The notes: generated from the letters alone by a model not told the origin. A stretch of DNA of 64,000 nt from Distichodus sexfasciatus (GCA_032718565.1 JAVGVS010000405.1:238501-302500); one strand, 5' to 3'. Counted from the first letter of the stretch, positions 1 to 11,675 are shown. Numbers and translations are program-made.

Positions 1-20
1 ATCCTGCATTTTTTCTGCAG

Positions 21-173
21 ATTCCGGCCGTCCAGGATTTCCTCAAGCACCTTCATGCTACAGGAAACTACAGAATGACAGAATGTGTACATGAACATTT
101 AGAGCGGGTCTATTCGGATGGCATTAGTATTACCTGCAGTCATTTTCCTGGACCTTTTTACTGTAATCTTTCC
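21..173 (+). CDS. Candidate coding exon of an unrecognised gene (weak)
   Basis: An open reading frame of 51 codons starts directly after a pyrimidine-rich stretch ending in CAG at position 20, which would serve as a splice acceptor, and stops at the TGA at 174-176. The peptide has ordinary globular composition (it begins IPAVQDFLKHLHATG) rather than repeat composition, so I list it. Donor-like GT dinucleotides near 108 are weak, so the true 3' border is unknown. I do not recognise the family. It could be an exon of a gene entering from the left, paired with the segment at 851-1048, or chance. Confidence 0.25.
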
Positions 174-850
174 TGACATTGTCCATAATGGTTACGGATG
201 TGGCGCACTGAGAAGTTCTGGTAATAATTACTTTAACCCCACGTCCTCATGTAAAATAAATCCCATCCAAATAGAACTATAGACAGACATCCAAAGCATA
301 GTGATAGGGAAAAGCAAAAACCAGAGCTCAAGTCACAATTAGGATAACAACCAAAAATAGGTAGATACATGTGTGGAACTGTAGTGTTCCACAGTGTGGA
401 GAATAAACTGCAAGACTGCAAGATTCATAAAAATAAAGTTTTCAGAATCTTAAGAACTTGGTTGAAGGAACTGTCCCAAGGGCTGCTGGTCTGTGACAAT
501 GTTTCTTTAGTATTTACCTGATGGTACAGAGAGTTTGTGCCTCAGGTGTGATCGAGGTCTTCGATGATTTTCTGGTGGAAAGAACCTATAGGGAGGGATT
601 GTTGTTGTTACAGGAAGTGATGTTTACTGTCTTTTATCACCTTACCTGTGTCAGATCAACCTCAATAGTAAGTAGAGAACAGCCTTCACATCACTCTTAC
701 ATCATTCATCCCTCAGTTTACCCAGCTAACCCTGCTCTACAATTTGATAGATCATTTAACTTAGCTTAGCCTACCCCTTTGCTGCGTTAACAATGGTTAG
801 ACCTTTTCTTTCTTCTCGTTGAGATGTTAGCTTGAGCATCCAGCTGTCAG

Positions 851-1048
851 TCTGGAGCGGATTCGGTACTCACAAAAGCAGCAACAAGGTCAGATGACTA
901 TGACATCATTCGACTGATAAGCATGAATGTGCAGCTTTACCTGAATGAAATTCCAGCCTTCATTCTGCACCAGTACACTCACCACACATTGGCTGAGGTG
1001 GTGAAAATGCTGGAGAGAATTCATCAGTTACAGATGCAGAATGATTAG
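851..1048 (+). CDS. Candidate terminal coding exon of an unrecognised gene
   Basis: An open segment follows a CAG acceptor ending at 850 and runs, in the frame of the codon at 890, to a TAG at 1046-1048. The last 52 residues are well-composed and amphipathic (IIRLISMNVQLYLNEIPAFI is part of it) and look like a helical C-terminal tail. The pattern of a helix, then Ile-Pro-x-x-Ile, then a second leucine-rich helix is loosely like the GTPase effector region of dynamin/Mx proteins. That is only a shape resemblance and no GTPase domain is visible. It may be the last exon of a gene whose body lies left of the window, on the same strand as the candidate at 21-173. No clear polyadenylation signal was seen just downstream. 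Confidence 0.3.
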   Translation, partial: SGADSVLTKAATRSDDYDIIRLISMNVQLYLNEIPAFILHQYTHHTLAEVVKMLERIHQLQMQND

Positions 1049-2216
1049 ATGGCTAGATTTGAGAAGGGATCATTTTAGGAGGACATTTCACCTCAAAATT
1101 TTTAGAAAGATGACCAGTGATCTCTTATGACCTCAGACAGTCAGGATCTCAGTTGGTCACCAAAAGAAAGATCAGGAATCATTTAGGTCTTATTTCTCAT
1201 CTGAAAGCAGCACCTGTTTTAAAGCTGAGTGTCTCCGTCACTACACAGGGGCTTTGTGATCCACAAACCACAGGATAGTGTCCACTGTTGGCACCCCAGC
1301 AAACCACCAAAGCTTCAGAAGGAGTAGCCTGAAACAGACTATTATAAAACAGAACAAGGTAAAACATGGCATATCAATCCACATGGTGAGAAATTGAATG
1401 TATCTAGACTAATTAAGGATGGTGGGAGGTCTCAAACGAAAGTTTGAGAGGTCTTGAAACAGACGCTTATTGGATGACTTTTTGGAAAACGACCCTGACT
1501 CCATCAATTTCCTTTGAAGTAGGCGCCAAGCGTTAATGGTCAATAGTTTCTCAGCAGTTTACTGAGTGCGTCTTTAAATCTTTGCGGCATCTGGTTGAAC
1601 CCTGTTTTCTCTCAAATCCGAACAAGCATTGGATCTGCATGTGTGTTGCTTTAAATCCTTTGAACGTCCACAAAATCGGACTAAGAGAAGACCGACTGCA
1701 GCTATATGTGTGCATAAACATACATAATCTGTGAGCATATTTAATCCTTTAGAGTAGCACTTCAACCTTGAATGCCCTGAAGAGGATGCCAGCTTCAACC
1801 CATCATCCCAAATAAACAGCAACATTTCCAGCAGTCTGTTCTGTCCCTGCCTCAGTGCTATCTGCTGCTGATAGAGGCCCGATGAGATTTACTGCAGCTC
1901 ATTTTTGCCGTGGCTTTGCCGTCAGGGCTCTCCACCAGAAATAAGGATGGTTTCATTTTGCAGTAGAGCTGTGCAAAATGGATAAAATATTATATTGAGT
2001 TTGTACAGCTTAATACTGCAGTTATGAGACGCATCTGCATGAACCTACAGCATAACACGTCACCTGCACCATCAAATCCAAACACATTCATTGTAAACTT
2101 GCAAATGTTCATTCATCAGTTTAAAAGGAAACATTCTAACATGTTCTAAAACGGCATTGCCTTTGCATTTATATAACCCTGATTTGCTTTATATTCTTTT
2201 TTTTAACAGTTGTAAC
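1049..2216. other. Non-coding, nothing recognised
   Basis: No open frame with protein-like composition, no terminal repeats and no simple repeat of note. A short AT-rich stretch near 1965-2030 (GAGCTGTGCAAAATGG) resembles the inner part of old hAT-like repeats but is too short to call. Confidence 0.5.
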
Positions 2217-3052
2217 TAGGGATGTGCAAAAAAAATCGAATCAAATCACGATTCTTTCTCTGTCGATTCAAAATCGATTCATGCATTCCAAAAAATCTAT
2301 TCATATTTTTCCACTAACATAATGACACTGGATTATTTTTTCCCTGACATGAACAGCTCAAGAGCTGATTGCTACTGTTAAATTGTTAAGCTCATTACAT
2401 CTTAAACTGTACAAAGATGATCAAAGATATGCATTCAAAGAAGTTTTTTATGTCTACTCCTATGGCATTTAGCAGACATTCATTTAATCTGACATTCATC
2501 ATTGTTTTGGAGTCACAATCTTTTCTTCATGCTTCTAAACCTAGACTTAAATCAATAGCTGTTCAACAAAGTTATTGCCTCATTAAAAAAAAGTCTAGCC
2601 AATAGAAATGAGACTAACAGATAATTACACAACAACAAAAACAGTCTAAGTACATAAAAGTAGCGTAAAAAAGCATAAATGACATTCATTCATTCATTCA
2701 TTATCTGAACCAGTTAATCCCAGCTGGGGTCGCGGGGGGACTGAAGCCTATCCCAGGAATTTTGTGAGCACTCGCGACTCTCATGTTGAACACCATCACT
2801 TTCAAAACTCATATTTTAGCTGATAAATAACAACTGGCCTACTCAGAATACAGCTATTTAATTTTTTTTGCGTTTATTTCGGACGCACGTCCATTGCATT
2901 ATTGTGATGAGGTGCCGAGTCATGCGCGGGGGATTGTTGGAAATGTAGTTCTCTCCGAGAAAGGGAGAATATATTGAGATATATAATGTGTATCGTGAGA
3001 TAGCTTAAAAATGTCACAATATTATTTTTAGGCCAGATCACCCAGCCCTAAT
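2217..3052. mobile_element. Composite of old hAT-like non-autonomous repeats
   Basis: The left edge reads CTAGGGATGTGCAAAAA followed by AATCGAATC/ATTCGATT-like motifs. The right edge reads CACCCAGCCCTAA. Both are typical of the ends of fish hAT-type miniature elements (TAGGG-type termini), but the two ends are not good inverted copies of each other, so this is probably two decayed elements side by side. The interior holds the dispersed TGTAGTTCTCTC module (about 2945-2960) that recurs elsewhere in the window, and a CATTCATTCATT repeat end at 2684-2760. No transposase coding is left. Confidence 0.45.
2684..2760. repeat. CATTCATT...GGGTCGCGGGGG interspersed repeat end
   Basis: Four to five CATT units lead into an ATCTGAACCAGTTAATCCCA-like and GGTCGCGGGGGGA motif. 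This is the familiar terminal part of a repeat common in fish genomes. Only a fragment is present. Confidence 0.45.
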
Positions 3053-4539
3053 TGAAATGAACAGGTACATTAAACACGGAAGAACAAAAGCAGTGCACAA
3101 AGCAGCAACAAAATAAACTCAAGAAAGATTTCCAGATGAAGATTCATCTTAGTAAAAAAATATAAAAATACATATTGAGTCGAACTGTATGCTGGTGATG
3201 CTCCTTTTATGAGTCATAGGCCAGTCATTCCAAAAAATCTACTCCAGGCAGCCTGTGGTCTTGGCCTTGGTTTCCAGCCCCCGGTTTCCGGCCCTTGGAG
3301 GACTTGCAGAAATAAACACCAATTTCAGGCACTGGCTCCTTTCTGGGATCCCTAAACTGCCAGCGCTGGCGTCAAGCCAGGCACGGATGCTCAAGAGAGC
3401 TTTAAACATGAGAGTGGAAAATAAAAGTCTCTGCAAGTCAGCAAGGTGTTTTTGGATCACTGAGAACCTTTATGGAAACACTCCATACAAAATTTGACTG
3501 ACTGATCATGTTGCCAGTGTTGATGTTATAAACAACAAAAAAATGCCTGCATGAAAGTCTTATTTGTGAGCAACTCTGTCTGATTATGAAGAGTCTAAAA
3601 CAGGGTGCAGTTATAAAGGTCAGTGAGGGCTGTTATAGAGATGTTACAGGGTCGTTATAAAGATGTTATTTTTATTTCAGTCCAACAAAGACAGGTGCCA
3701 TTAGAGCCTGACAAATTACATGGTGTAATAATGATGCTGTGTGCACAATTCACGGCTCATATTCATGAAACTGATACAATACATGCTTTTAAGGAGAAAA
3801 GAAATCTCATGGTGGTCGGCTATTTTTATTCTTCTGTGCAAACAGGGAAAGTATCTCCTTCTGACATTTTACCATTTAATGTCTTGTGGAGGTGGTCTAG
3901 ATGTTGGACAAAGAGGTTGTTGGTTCAAGTCCAGCTCTGTTCTAGCAGAATTATCACCACTGCAGCCCTGAGTGTGGCATCTGCTAAATGCTGTAAAAAA
4001 TATTTAAATAGCCGAATGTCTGAATTTCATTAGTGTACCGAAGTTCCAGATCGAGAACTTTATGGTCACTGTGTGGAACAAAACTGCAAATGTAGCTGCC
4101 TCCCAGCTTATTATTTTAGGCTATATTATATAATATAATTAACCCTTTCCTGCATTAATGATGAGCCTCTAAAGCAGTCTGTGAATGGCGATGCAGTCAC
4201 ATGAACATAAGGATTTCTATACATGAAAAAGTTCACCAAAAGTCAAATTAAAATATACAAAATTTAAAAAACAAACAACACAGTAAACACATGACTAGCT
4301 AAAAACGTACTTGATGCTGAAGATCAGTTTAAACAGGGGAAACACTGCATTGCACGTGCATTACATTTAGTAAACTACGTTTGACTCATTGTGCTTTTTT
4401 GGTTGATCTGTTGCAGTCAAATGGGAAAAGTAACTCAAAACAGGAATCTGGAAACAAATTCAGCTATGTATTGAATCGTGATTCGTTTATGAATTTTGAA
4501 TCGAATCGTGAGCCCAAGAATCAGCATTTTTTAAGCCAT
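3053..4539. other. Non-coding, nothing firm
   Basis: Open frames here (for example 136 codons at 3623-4033) have low protein-like quality and no recognisable domain. The stretch 3885-4010 contains a tRNA-like GGTTCAAGTCC box and an AGCATCTGCTAAATGCTGTAAA-like tail (ATCTGCTAAATGCTGTAAA), suggesting a decayed SINE of the type also seen at 30160-30245 and 48425-48605. Confidence 0.4.
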
Positions 4540-5000
4540 TTTGGATACATTTTGGACTTATTTTTGGGAGAGAACTACATTTTTGTGCATGATGCTGTTC
4601 CATATGAGAGCCGCGTCACAATACCACAGTGGACGCGCAGCTAGAATATTTTAACACTGAAAATATCAAATAAATGGCTGTATTGTGAGTAGAACGCTGT
4701 TTATTTGTTTTGTCTGTAATAATTGTTTTTGCGATTACTTCAGTTTTTGTGCACAGAATAACATTCGTTGACGTTGAAGGTTAATGTGAAGTGTTTCCAA
4801 GACAGAAATGTGTTTCTGCCGTGGCTCTGTCGTACTGGCTCCACCTCTGACTCCTCCATCGTGTTTCTGCGGCAACTTATGTTTAATGGACGCTTATATT
4901 AGAATATTTGGTTGCGCATTTCGGTAATGAATGGAATTACTGAAATTTATTAGAGAAAGGATAAACATGTGAAGCAGAAAAATACTATTATGTAATCCAT
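4540..5000 (-). repeat. Dispersed repeat related to 45900-46480
   Basis: Read on the - strand, this contains in order a TTACCGAAA...GCGCAACCAAA motif, a GGAGGAGTCAGAG...GGAGCCAG motif, and a GAGAACTACA (TGTAGTTCTC) module. The same motifs occur in the same order on the + strand at 45900-46480. I read both as copies of one interspersed element, probably a non-autonomous DNA transposon. The termini are not clear and no coding capacity is seen. Confidence 0.5.
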
Positions 5001-5634
5001 TATTTTTAACAATGTCAGATGTGGGGATGGGTACCGAAACCCAATACTAAACGCTTGCTTTCCGTACTGAAGAAATGAATAAATCAGATTTTTTGTTTCT
5101 ACATAAAAGTAATCTTTCCCACTTTATTTGAGCAGCTCCATTACTTATTAAGACATCAATCTACAGCGTTCTCTTGATATTGCATGGAGAAACTCTCTAA
5201 ACAACTTAATGTCTGTTAAAGCAATGTTAGCTATGTTGTTTCTCCAAAAGTACCGGACTGTTAAGTAGTACCAGTAAGAGTACCAGTAGTCCCATACTTG
5301 TCCCTAGTGTCCCCACAATGTCATCTGTCATGATCTTCTAATTTATGAAGGCATTTGGATTCGTCAGGATATTAAACACATAAACAGACACATGCTTATA
5401 CCCATACACACACAAAGGTGGGAATTACTATGACTTATGAAATTGACTGTCCCAAAATCATCTGTATTGCAGCAGGGACTGTAGTGGATTACAAAATAAT
5501 AACACCTTAAAACACCTACACACATAAGTACCCACACACACTGCTAGACTCTTACACTACTATTCTATCTGCCTCCTCTTCTGTAATGGCCAAGGACAAA
5601 CCTCTGGTTATTTTTAACACTCCAGTCATCTCCT

Positions 5635-5661
<27 letters not shown>
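5635..5661. repeat. (GA)n microsatellite
   Basis: Uninterrupted GAGA tract followed by a looser purine-rich stretch to about 5790. The Leu/Ser-rich open frame on the other strand is a by-product of the repeat. Confidence 0.9.
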
Positions 5662-5665
<4 letters not shown>

Positions 5666-5880
5666 GCAACAGAAAGAGACAGAGAGGGCAGGACTGGGAG
5701 GGGCAGTAGGATAGGATTGTTGTTGAGGGGAAGAATGATGAGGTGAGAGAGCAGAGCAGAACAAAATGAGAGACGAATGAGAAGAGAGAGTAACTGAACA
5801 GGGGTCATGTTCAAATCTTAACCTTCCTGACCCATTCTCTGGCTATTTTTTTTCTCTCTCACTCTCTCTCTCTCAAAAAA

Positions 5881-5975
5881 ACCCTCAAAGACTGTATCGG
5901 ATTGGTATCATCTCAGCAGATATCCAAATTTACAATATCGGTATCGGTATCGGACATAAAAAAGTGGTATCGTGC
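5881..5975. mobile_element. Fragment of hAT-like miniature element
   Basis: GTATCGGATTGGTATC and GGTATCGGTATCGGACAT motifs match the right-terminal region of the complete element at 60304-60926. One end only is preserved. Confidence 0.45.
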
Positions 5976-7287
5976 CATGTTTATTAGTAACAATCAGCTT
6001 TGGCTACATTAGCAAGAATGGTCGAATCACCACTTAATGCTTAGTGATTAACTCTAATGCTTAGTGATTTCATTTATGGGCTTTTCATATAACTTATAAG
6101 GGATTTATTATTTATTTGCCGTGAAAGACGATGGATGATCTTTAACTTTGATCTTTAAACAGGCTTAGACCAGCCTTGATCTAAGCTGCTTTCTACTACT
6201 CTTTTGGTGGTTATATCAGGTTATAGTGTATTTGATAGTGGGTCTTGAATTACTGCTTAAGTCAAACTAACTAACTTGAATGGTGTAAAACCCAAAAAAA
6301 GTAGAAAACAAAACTTGCAGATGCTTTCGGAAAAAGAGATTTTCCTTATATTTTTCACAATCACAGTCACAGCTTTTTATATGTTTTAATTCCATTACTG
6401 GGCATTTCCTCTAATTATTTCAATGCATTTGCCAAGCATTTGCTGACTCTACATTCTGCATTGACGTGGCTTTAATTGCCTGCTTTTTTATTAGGTCATT
6501 TTTGCTGCTCTTGATGTTTGTATGAATGAACGAGTTGCATCAGCATAAAAGGAATACGACGGCTGGGGACACTGAAGATGAGAGAAGTGCATGTACAGCA
6601 TTCTGAGAGAGAGAAAGATTTCCGAGTGCTTATGCCAGCAGACACAGACCTCTGAGACTTTGGTCCAGCTCCGGAACGACATCTGCTGTGTACGGTGACT
6701 AATGTCCTCCTAAAGCGCTCACCCACACACAGTTTCAGCACTTCTTGCCTTTCATACTGAGGTGTTGTCCCCAGTTTTACGCTCATTAGGGAGTTCAGCT
6801 CAGCCTGTAGAGTGCTTGGTTACTTTACTTGTTTTGAAAATTGTTTTGGTATGAGTATTATCCTTTAATATTTATTATTTTTAATATGTTGTAGCTCTGT
6901 ATTTTCAGTTTATTCTTATTTTATTTTTTCATTGGGCTGCATTTTACATACGAAAGTTGCTGTATGAATAAATGGATTAAGATAATTATTTCACCAAGAA
7001 TAAAAGATATTTAGAAGAAGATTTTGACACCTGTAAGCTTTTATATAACTGACAGTGAAAAGACCTTGAATTCATAAAACATTCCCAAGCTTGTGCCAAC
7101 TACCCGGTGCCAATGTACTGCTGATTTGTTCTACAGTCTCATCTTTTTTGAAAATAAAGGACTTGAAATCATATTTTAAAATCATGACAATTAAAAAGGA
7201 CAATGTTAAGAATTAAAGTAAGTATTACTTGTAACAAGTAAATGAAAAACAAAACAAAACAAACAACAACAAATATATATATAGAAT
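5976..7287. other. Non-coding, nothing recognised
   Basis: AT-rich sequence with no protein-like frame, no terminal repeat pair and no tRNA-like boxes that I could see. Confidence 0.5.
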
Positions 7288-7695
7288 TGTAAGATCCCAG
7301 CCCAGACCAAGGGAGGAGTCTGCCTCATCGGACTCCAGTTCCAGACCTTCACAACGACCTCAGCTTACCAGATCAACGTCACCAGAATTTTAGCCTATCA
7401 TAGCCATTTTACCTGTATTTAAAGACCTTCATTTACAACTGTTCTCTGCAAGGTATTGTTATGCCTAGTGCGACTTACCGAGCGTTATTTGTGTTTGCCT
7501 GCCTCCGTTTCGACCCTTGCTTTCTGTTTTTGGACTACCTTTTGCCTCTGGCGATTTGGATTCGTTTGCTCCGTGGACTGTGTTTTGTGGTTCTGACCTT
7601 CATTTGAATAAACTCACTACGTTTTGTCAATTTCCCCTGTGCCTGCGACCTGGTTCTGTCGACTCTGCGTTTGGGTTCACCCGCCTGCCGTTACA
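7288..7695 (+). repeat. 5' LTR of the Ty3/gypsy element
   Basis: 408 bp, starting TGTAAGATCC and ending CTGCCGTTACA. It matches the 3' LTR across three blocks, including the terminal block of about 90 bp that contains GCCTGCGACCTGGTTCTGTC. An AATAAA-type signal is present (TTTGAATAAACTCAC near 7604-7618). Confidence 0.88.
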
Positions 7696-7714
7696 GAATG
7701 CTTCGACACCTACA

Positions 7715-8500
7715 ATGGACCCAGCAGAGTTCCAGTGGCTACTAGCCGAACAAGCGCAAGCTATTGTCGACCTTGCCCGAGCCATGACGTCCCTCCTTCC
7801 ACAGATGCCAACCTCCCCACTCGGGGTTGGAGCCGCACTAACGCATGCAATGCCATGCTCGTATGGAGGCAAAGCCAGTCAATGCAGAGGATTTCTTATG
7901 CAATGCGAGCTGTACATCGAGCATCAACCAAGCAAGTTTTGCAACAAACGCGACAAGGTACATTTCGTAATTTCTCTACTTACTGGCAAAGCACGCAATT
8001 GGGCCACAGCTCTTTTTTGCATCCCAAAGCCCCGTCTTTGACCACCATGACACGTTTGTCTAAGCGTTTTGCCAAGTGTTTGATCATCCTCCGTCGGGTA
8101 AATCCGTCCACGACCAGCTCTACGATCTCCGACAAGGTTCCAGTTTGGCGGTGGATTACGGTCTCCAGTTCCAGATGCTTGTGACCGGGAGCAGATGGAC
8201 AGACATGGCTTTTCTCACTGTTTTCCGATGTGGACTCAATCGTGAGTTACAAACTGAATTCGCATGCCGTGGCGACATCACCGACTTGGAACAGTATGTC
8301 CAGACCGCCATTACTTTGGATCAACTTCTGCAACACCGACGCGATCCAACTCTGCCGTCTGTGCGACCGTCCGTGGCCATGCCCCCTGCTCCCCGTCATC
8401 AACCAGAGGTGGAGCCTATGCAAATTGGGCATGCCCCATTGTCTGCTGCAGAGAGAGAGAGACAGCTCCAGGCTCATCTTTGTCCAACCGCTTTTGCTGA
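7715..8500 (+). pseudogene. gag remnant of the Ty3/gypsy element
   Basis: An ATG at 7715 (MDPAEFQWLL...) opens a Gag-like capsid region. The first frame is followed to about 8030 and the product continues in a second frame from 8076 with the typical retrotransposon capsid pattern (glutamine- and leucine-rich helices). The C-terminal part ends in a sequence rich in Ala/Glu/Arg that in intact relatives directly precedes the zinc knuckle. No CX2CX4HX4C knuckle is present. At least one frameshift lies between 8030 and 8080, so this cannot make an intact Gag. Confidence 0.75.
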
Positions 8501-9540
8501 CTACCTCGACGTCTCCTGCTCTCCGCAAGATCCGGGTCTTCCACCACATCGTTCCTGCGACTGTGCGATCAACCTCCTACCTGATGTGCCTCTTCCACAA
8601 AGCCGAGCATACCCCCATCACCACCTGAAACCCAAGCCATGAACTCTTACATAGAAGAAGCCCTGGAAAAGGGGATTATCCGGCCTTCTACTTCCCCCGC
8701 TGCTTCGGGGTTCTTTTTCATGGAGAAGAAAGATGGAGGTCTCTGTCCCTGCATAGACTACCATGCCCTGAACAAGGTCACCATCAAGTTCTGGTACCCC
8801 CTTCCACTCATCCCTTCGACCCTCGAATATCTCCGCACTGCCACGGTTTTCACCAAGCTCGACCTCAGGAGTGCGTACAACCACATCTGTATTCAAGAGG
8901 GGGATGAATGGAACACGGCGTTTATCACCGCGCAGGGGCACTTCGAATATCTGGTTATACCATATGGCCTTGCAAACGTGCCCTTGGTTTTCCAGTCTTT
9001 CATGGATGAGACCTTTTAAAGACATGTTGGATGAGTTTGTTGCCATCTACATTGATGACATTCTCATCTTCTCCCCGACCTCTCTTCACACATTACCAAC
9101 GTCCAAAGGGTGCTGCAATGTCTCAGAGACAACTTCCTATACGCACAAGGGGAGAAGTGTGTTTTCTGCCAGCCATCCATTACCTTTCTGGGCCATGTTC
9201 TCAGCTCCAGAGCCATTGCGATGGAGCCCCAGAAGACACAAGCCGTGAAGGAGTGGCCTGAACCTAAAACCCTCAAGGAACTCCACGATTCCTCGGTTTC
9301 GCCAGCTATTACCGGTGGTTCATCTGCAGCTTCAATGAGAAAGCAGCTCCCCTCACTGCACTACTCAAGAGTGACAACAAATGTGTGCAATGGAACCCAC
9401 TGGCCACCCAAGCCTTCAAGTCCTTAAAGGAGACTTTGCTTGGCCCCTGTCCAGACCCCAAATTACCATTTGAAGTGGAGGTGGACACATCCGAAGTAGG
9501 AGTTGGGGGAGTACTCTCACAGCGACAAGGCAAACCTTGA
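8500..9540 (+). pseudogene. Reverse transcriptase region of the Ty3/gypsy element (broken)
   Basis: A DYLDV...LPPHR-like linker at 8498-8560 leads into RT fingers and palm: an IIRPSTSP motif, a KKDG motif, a FTKLDLRSAY motif near 8850-8880 (first catalytic Asp), then, in another frame, YIDDIL at about 9049-9066 carrying the catalytic Asp pair. The usual upstream protease (D-S/T-G) is absent, since the gag remnant runs almost straight into this linker. Frameshifts lie near 8640, 9015-9020 and around 9270-9540, so the gene is dead. Order and motifs place it in the gag-PR-RT-RH-IN class (Ty3/gypsy). Confidence 0.85.
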
Positions 9541-9600
9541 AAACTCCACCCTTGCACCTTCTTCTCACGGAAACTGTCCCCCACGGAATGAAACTATGGT

Positions 9601-9909
9601 GTGGGGGACAGGGAATTGTTGGTGATAAAACTGGCCCTGGAAGAATGGAGACACCTACTCAAGGGAGCTGCATTTGTTGTCTTCACAGATCACAAGAACC
9701 TGGAGTACCTTCGAGAGGCCAAGCGCCTAAACCCACGACAGGCTCGATGGGCCCTCTTCTTCACCAGGTTCCAGTTCACCATCACATACCAACCTGGCTC
9801 CAAGAATGTCAAAGCTGATGGTCTATCCCGACAATATGAGGGAGAAGACACCGCCTCAACTCCTGCTACATTACTACCTCCCAACTGCATTGTGGCTCCC
9901 ATCAGGTGA
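9601..9909 (+). pseudogene. RNase H region of the Ty3/gypsy element
   Basis: The open frame contains the RNase H tail pattern of gypsy elements: ELLVIKLALEEWRHLL, TDHKNLEYL, ARWALFF, and the NVKADGLSR end motif. It follows the RT after a frame change near 9540-9600 and ends at a TGA near 9907. The integrase continues in the next frame. Confidence 0.85.
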
Positions 9910-10987
9910 TTGTTGACCAAATAGAGGAGGCAAACCTTGGACACCCTCCTCCAGCTGAGACCTTGCCTCATAAGGTGTTCGTGCCAGCAGAATTCCGAGG
10001 TACCTTGCTTCAATGGGCCCACTCCACCTTAGGTTCTGGTCATCCTGGCATCACCCGTAGTATGGCCTTACTGGAGAAGCGCTTCTGGTGGTCATCCATG
10101 AAAGATGATGTCACTGACTTCTTGGTCTCCTGTCCTGTCTGTGCCCAGTCCAAGACCCCCTGTCAACCTCCCAGTGGTCTGCTTGAACCTCTCCCCATTC
10201 CTCGACGTCCCTGGTCCCACCTGGCTGTAGACTTCATCACAGACCTACCAGAATCGGACGGCTTCAGTGTCATGGCTGTGGTGGTGGATAGGTTCTCTAA
10301 GATGTGCCGGCTCATACCGCTCCACAAGCTCCCCACTGCCCTGGAAATGGCGGATTTGCTGGCTGGGAGGTGTTACGCATCTTTGGAATCCCTGAGGAGA
10401 TTGTCTCGGATCGGGGCCCTCAGTTTACATCCCGGGTGTGGAGAGCGTTCATGGCACGCCTGGAAGTGCAGGTCAACCTCACCTCCGGCTATCACCTACA
10501 AAGTAACGGACAAGTAGAGAAGCTCAACCAAGAGATTGGTCACTTTTTGAGAGACGATTGTGCCAATCACCAGCAAAACTGGTCCAAATATCTTCTCTGG
10601 TCCGAATACGCACAGAACTCTCTCCATCACTCATCATTGACCCTGCCCCCGTTCCAGTGTGTGCTTGGGTTTCAACCCCCATTTTTCCCCTGGGAGGCCG
10701 AGTCCACTGACATCCCTGTGGTAGATGACTGGTTCAAGGACAGTGGCCGGGTGTGGGAAGCTTCCCATATGCACCTCAGTCGAGCTCTACGTCAGCAGAA
10801 GCACCAAGCAGATCGCCATTGGCGACCGGCCCCCGTGTTCTGGCCAGGACAGCGAGTGTGGTTGTCGACCCGTGACCTACGCCTGCATCTCCCCTCCAGG
10901 AAGCTCTCTCCCCACTACATTGGGCCGTTCAAGGTGGTTCGCCACATCAATCGGGTGTCCTATCACCTCCAGTTGCCCCCACGATAG
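9906..10987 (+). pseudogene. Integrase region of the Ty3/gypsy element
   Basis: An H-H-C-C-like N-terminal zinc-binding region (GHPG...CPVCAQSK, about 10035-10160) is followed by the catalytic core with DFITDLP (first Asp, about 10235) and FGIPEEIVSDRGPQF (second Asp, about 10380-10430). NGQVEKLNQE (Glu, about 10505-10535) then follows. One frameshift lies inside the core around 10360-10380, so the core is split between two frames. The GPF/Y-like module (YIGPFKV, about 10917-10938) follows. The order is standard for gypsy integrases. Confidence 0.88.
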
Positions 10988-11008
10988 CGTATTTCACCCA
11001 CCTTCCAC

Positions 11009-11344
11009 GTGTCCTTGTTGAAGCCAGTGTGCTACAGCCCTCTACACCCTCCAGTCCAGAACTGTCCTCCAGCACCTCTAGAAGTGGATGGCGACACTGC
11101 ATATCGGGTCCGCACGCTCCTGGACTCGCGCCGTCGTAGAGGCAGACTCAAGTACCTGGTGGACTGGGAGGGAAACGGTCCGGAGGAGCAGTCTTGGGTG
11201 GCAGCAAAAGACATGTTGGACCCCGCCCTGCTTGAGGACTTCCATGCCCAACACCCGGATCGTCCTGGTTCCCGCCCCCGGGGTTGTCCCCCACATGCCT
11301 GCCTCGGCTGTCTGGAGCCGCCCGTGGAGAGGGGGGTGCTGTAA
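11009..11344 (+). pseudogene. C-terminal chromodomain of the gypsy integrase
   Basis: An open frame carries a chromodomain pattern: YRVRTLLDSRRRRGRLKYLV followed by DWEG and EEQSW motifs (about 11092-11205). This is the integrase-tail chromodomain of chromoviruses, thought to steer integration by binding modified histones. It is in a different frame from the integrase core, with a stop near 10985 between them. It ends beside the polypurine tract and the 3' LTR. Confidence 0.85.
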
Positions 11345-11550
11345 GGTCTCAGCCCAGACCAAGCCATTTTAGCTGTTTTTAAAGACCTTCATTTACAACT
11401 GTTCTTTGCAAAGTATTGTTATGCCTAGTGCGACTTCTGGTGTGGTTCTGACCTTCGTTTGAATAAACTCACTATGGTTTGTCAGTTTCCCCTGTGCCTG
11501 CGACCTGGTTCTGTCGACTCTGAGTTTGGGTTCACCCGCCTGCCGTTACA
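11340..11550 (+). repeat. 3' LTR of the Ty3/gypsy element, internally deleted
   Basis: Only 211 bp against 408 bp for the 5' LTR. It begins TGTAAGGTCTC and ends CTGCCGTTACA. Two blocks of about 92 bp (7312-7403 of the 5' copy) and about 105 bp (about 7477-7583) are absent, while the remaining blocks align in order. Confidence 0.85.
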
Positions 11551-11621
11551 ATAATGGATAAATACATTGTATTATAACACATATTTATGTACATATAATT
11601 GAATTTTACCTAAACATACTG

Positions 11622-11675
<54 letters not shown>

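Larger units (their letters stand above)
7288..11550 (+). mobile_element. Decayed Ty3/gypsy chromodomain LTR retrotransposon
   Basis: Two related LTRs (TGTAAG...TTACA) flank gag-like, reverse transcriptase, RNase H, integrase and chromodomain coding in the order typical of Ty3/gypsy chromoviruses of fish. A purine-rich tract (GGAGAGGGGGGTGC, 11326-11339) lies directly before the 3' LTR, as expected for plus-strand priming. The flanks AGAAT and ATAAT differ by one base and may be a decayed 5-bp target duplication. Coding is interrupted by several frameshifts and by a deletion that joins gag to the start of the RT domain. The two LTRs differ strongly in length. The copy is therefore old and not autonomous. 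Right of it the sequence looks like part of a hAT-like element (to about 11935), into which it may have inserted. Confidence 0.93.

Noticed and set aside
3623..4033. 136-codon frame on +
   Set aside because: No domain, no splice context, and its 3' half overlaps a decayed SINE-like repeat.
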